The position numbers and the translations under genes are program-made. From positions 1,550,001-1,614,000 of the forward strand of contig JAQSEB010000031.1 of the NCBI GenBank assembly GCA_030063045.1: a stretch of 64,000 bases of DNA, written 5' to 3'. How positions within the stretch are numbered: the first letter of the stretch is position 1; each line of letters opens with the position of its first letter. The DNA comes from Pratylenchus scribneri. Its lineage: Eukaryota; Nematoda; Chromadorea; Rhabditida; Pratylenchidae. Of the stretch, positions 60,857 through 64,000 are shown piece by piece. Below the pieces are notes generated by a model. The model ran no database searches, was not told the DNA's origin, and saw only the letters and a list, made by a program, of their open reading frames with translations.

Positions 60857-63800
60857 TCATGCATTTGGACGCATATAACGGAGGTATTGGGTGTTCGTCA
60901 TGCTCAAATAGTTGGTCAATTGCTGTTGAGTGCGAATTCCTGCGAACGTTGCCGACCCAATGCTCGACCAAGTATTGAAGTTGTTGCGCCCTCGTTTCGC
61001 CTGCAAATTCTTGTTATAAAATAAATTTATTTTTGCAAAACTTACGTATTCCTCAGCCAAGAAAACGGGAGTTGGAAGTGAAGTTGGACTATAGACGATT
61101 TGATGACCAAACTAGAATAAAACAAATTCAGAATTAATAAAAAACTAGGATAAAAATTTACGCATAGAACATGGCAAATCATTTGGATCATGTCCATGGA
61201 GAGGTTGTTCTCATCGAAGAGCACATTGTAGCGCGGCACCTGGGCAGTTCCCTTAAATAGCAAAATAAGTGGTTAAAAATAAAAAAAGAATAAAAATTAC
61301 CTGCTGAATTGGACGATGCGAATTGAGGTAGAATTCGGTGAAGTTTGGGCGAACAATTTCGGTGTCAACAACTGTGCCTGGATGGATGTTCTGCTCGGGC
61401 GATTTGAGACGAGGATCAACACGTTGAGGGAACAGACGGATCGGCTGCAATATTGGGATTTTAATTTGATAAAATTAATGTTTTTTACCTGGCGCTTGTT
61501 GACCACAAAAAGCGAGATTTTGGCATTGCAATTGATGTCGCGAAGGCCTTGTTTAATCAATGGAACTTGATATGTGAGAATCCCTTTGAATGAACCCTCA
61601 TTGAGGCCGTTGTGGAAGATAATAATTGACTTCCTAAAATATTAAAAAGAAAATTATTTGGAAATTTGAATAATATAAACTTACGGGAATGCCTTCTCAC
61701 GAAGATGGAATTGATTGACACAGCGTTGGACAATCCCAGCAATCAAATCAATTCGAGCTTCGCGAACTGGCTCCTAAAAAGTATTTTGACATTTCTATAT
61801 CAAATTTTATTTTCCAAACCTGGTAGACATAATCACCGACAAATTCAAACCAATTTCGCCTGCCAATGTTTGCCGAAAACTATAAGATGAATAATTTATT
61901 ATATTCATCATCATCAAAGTCTTACGCCAATAATCGATGGTGGATTTGGTTTGATTTGAGCGCCATTGTTGCCATTTTTGTTGCCATTTGTAGTCTCTTT
62001 CGATGTAGATGTTTGAGGCTGAGGCCCATTATTTCCATTGCTATTCCCGTCCTTTGATTTCGATCCATTTCCATTGTGGTTGTTGGGCCCATTTTGGGCT
62101 CCATTTCCATTTTGAGTTGGAGGAAAAAGGGCGAGATCATCATCGGATTTGACTCGGAAGCCAGCGCCGGGGAAATTTCCAGCAAAACCAATGTAGAGAA
62201 CTTCGTTACCGAAAAATGTGCTCAATCTGTAAAAATATTGTTTTGAGAAACAAAATAAAGAGTAAAATTTACTCTGGAGTTGGAAGAAGTGATTGGGTGA
62301 TCACATAATTCAATCCACCCATTTTGATATTGGTTTTGTGCACAATATTTGCCATGGTATGGGGTTGATGACGTTCTCCGAATTTGGTGATGGTCGAATT
62401 TTTGATGCCCTGAGTGATGACCTCCGTCCGTTGTTCATAGTATTTCATTGAATCTTGGAGAATAAAATTAGATATAAAATAAAACATACGATGGATCGAA
62501 TCCTCATTGTCCGGATGTGCAAAGAGAACAAATTCGAAACAATCTCCTTCCAATTCTTTGAAGAAATCCTCGAAATTCAGTTCTTCGCTATTCCTATAAC
62601 GAATTTCGGAGGGAGGTGGATTTTGCATTCCCATATGAGTCATTCGTTCACGGAAGTTTTCGACGAAATTACTGCAAAAGAATGGAATAAGATCAATTTT
62701 AATAATTTATGTTACCGAAAAGCATCCTGAGTAATTCCTTTCTCACCATCCACCGCAATCGCAATGGCCATCCATTTTTCCAATTTGGCAGGTACCAAAT
62801 ATTGATCAAAACCCTTCCAAGTTGCTTCCGGTGTGCGAGGTTTCTCCTTTTCGTTGCGAGCGAATTCAATTTCCGGATGAGGCAAAAGACGGCCTTTGAC
62901 TTCCATTGGAGTTGGATTGAATGTGATTCCAGCGGCATCGATGGAAGGATTGACGCCATCCAAGCCAAGTGAAGGACGCACTTGATTGTTTTGCTGCATT
63001 AATTTTGCCGGAGGAATGGCAGTGTGTCGAATCATTTGCTAAAATATAAAATTTGATAATTTTCAATTATAATTCAAAATTACTGAAATAGCCGCTGGGT
63101 CCTCTTGATTCATCATCACCCGTTGATTGTCTAAAAAATTATATTGAAGACTGGAATGGCAGAAAAACTTACCAAAAATTTTGCAGACTTCCATCGGATA
63201 GTACGAGGAATCATTCTGCACTTTTCGAATCGCCAATGGAAGATGGGGATATCTAAATTGAGTTATTTTTAAAGATTTTATTATCACTTACTGAAGAGTT
63301 TTCCCATATCGACGTTGGAAATATCTCTGAATTGTAATTTCCTCGTTGCCGATTCGAATCTTAAAATTTAAGAGTTAAAAATGTTAGATAGGATGCAATT
63401 TACCTTTTGGGTCATACTACTCTCTTCCGAAAGTCCAGAAACCTCAAATTTTTGGTTTTTGCCTTCGGGACGATGAGTTGTAATCACCCAAATTCCTTAA
63501 AAATGAACATTAACAATTAAAAACAATTTTCTGAATTTGAACCTTTGACTTTCTCCTCGACCTTTGCTTTCATTTCCTTCGCCGTTTTATTTATTTCACC
63601 AGAATCACGCAGCACTCGAAGAACTTTGTCGATAATTGTCTTATCAATATTGATATGGAATGGACTCTACAAAAGTGTAGATTGAATTAAAATTTCTAGT
63701 TTTTAATCTTCTTACCTTCTTCACTTGCACAATCATTGCATAAGTGATGCTGCCATTTGGTGCTGAATTTGGATTGTATTAGTTTTTAAAAATGTTCATA

Positions 63801-64000
63801 ATAAAAACCAACCCAAAATTGGACGAACGTTTTTGTGGACGCCGATTCCCAAAAAAGAGGAGTTGCTTTTGAATTCAGGGCAATCTTCCATTTCGAAACC
63901 ATAATTCGATGGTTGAAGAAAGTAGCATGCTGATGCAGAATAATTGACGAACTCCGCTCTAAAAGTAATTGGAATTTTTAAAGCAAATTTCTTTAAAATG
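60857..64000 (-). CDS. Argonaute, WAGO-like, catalytically incomplete (5' end beyond window)
   Basis: Argonautes bind small RNAs and silence matching transcripts. At least 14 exons are present, from TEFVNYSASACYFLQPSNYG (PAZ/linker side) to the stop at 60857-60859. The PIWI half has FVENFRERMTHMG, VLYIGFAGNFPGAGF, PSIIGFSANIGRRNWFEFVG, SIIIFHNGLNEGSF, PGTVVDTEIVRPNFTEFYLN and SHRPIQQGTAQVPRYNVLFD. It ends with CSPTSLPTP-type YSPTSLPTPVFLAEEYAKRG. At the first catalytic Asp the sequence is GFAG (62172-62189). At the second (usual RDG) it is FHNG (61607-61618). The His is kept (SHRPIQ, 61316-61318). A run of about 65 residues rich in Asn, Gly, Ser and Pro interrupts the domain between FAG and PSIIG. 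Loss of the DDH set is typical of worm secondary Argonautes (WAGOs). Confidence 0.85.

Overview
This is nuclear DNA from a nematode. The genes are broken by many short introns (often 40-60 bases) that start with GT and end in TTTTAG or TTTCAG. Several start codons sit just downstream of a lone acceptor-like TTTCAG, as expected for spliced-leader trans-splicing. The gene families (innexin, bestrophin, ShKT secreted protein, odd-skipped, WAGO-like Argonaute) are typical of worms. The very short introns and AT-rich sequence would fit a clade IV worm, but I cannot name the species.

Layout, left to right. 0-9 kb: plus-strand tandem of an Alba/RPP25-like gene (cut by the window edge), a ZNF800-like zinc-finger gene and cyclin H, facing UVSSA on the minus strand. 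9-14 kb: minus-strand type I membrane protein and an innexin with an unusual C-terminal C2H2 zinc finger. 14.8-18.6 kb: two plus-strand secreted proteins, then a minus-strand odd-skipped factor with about 5 kb of apparently gene-free DNA upstream. 23.7-29 kb: mitochondrial ribosomal protein uS2m, a 1.25 kb minisatellite and a minus-strand bestrophin. 30-34 kb: a small secreted protein, an unexplained long ORF and a second minisatellite. 34.6-40 kb: plus-strand tandem of a probable nuclear/DNA-binding protein, nucleoside diphosphate kinase and an unrecognised protein. 41.9-47.8 kb: a signal-anchored unknown and a minus-strand TRA-3/CAPN5-type calpain. 48-50.2 kb: a MITE and a third minisatellite between direct repeats. 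50.5-64 kb: minus-strand RRP12, CSB/ERCC6, ribosomal protein eL31 (with two inverted-repeat transposons in its first intron) and a WAGO-like Argonaute running off the window.

Two themes stand out. Three genes tied to transcription-coupled repair and TFIIH (cyclin H, UVSSA, CSB) lie within about 53 kb. The window also alternates between compact AT-rich housekeeping blocks and looser blocks rich in TTGGCC-type words and mononucleotide G/C runs, which hold the developmental, neuronal and secreted genes.

The observations most worth following are the innexin-zinc-finger fusion, the Argonaute that lacks two of three catalytic residues and carries a long Asn/Gly insert, a perfect 70-bp inverted repeat flanking rpl-31, a 619-bp palindromic transposon with an 8-bp target-site duplication, and a 26-bp minisatellite family at three loci. 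All gene models were spliced by eye and need transcript support.
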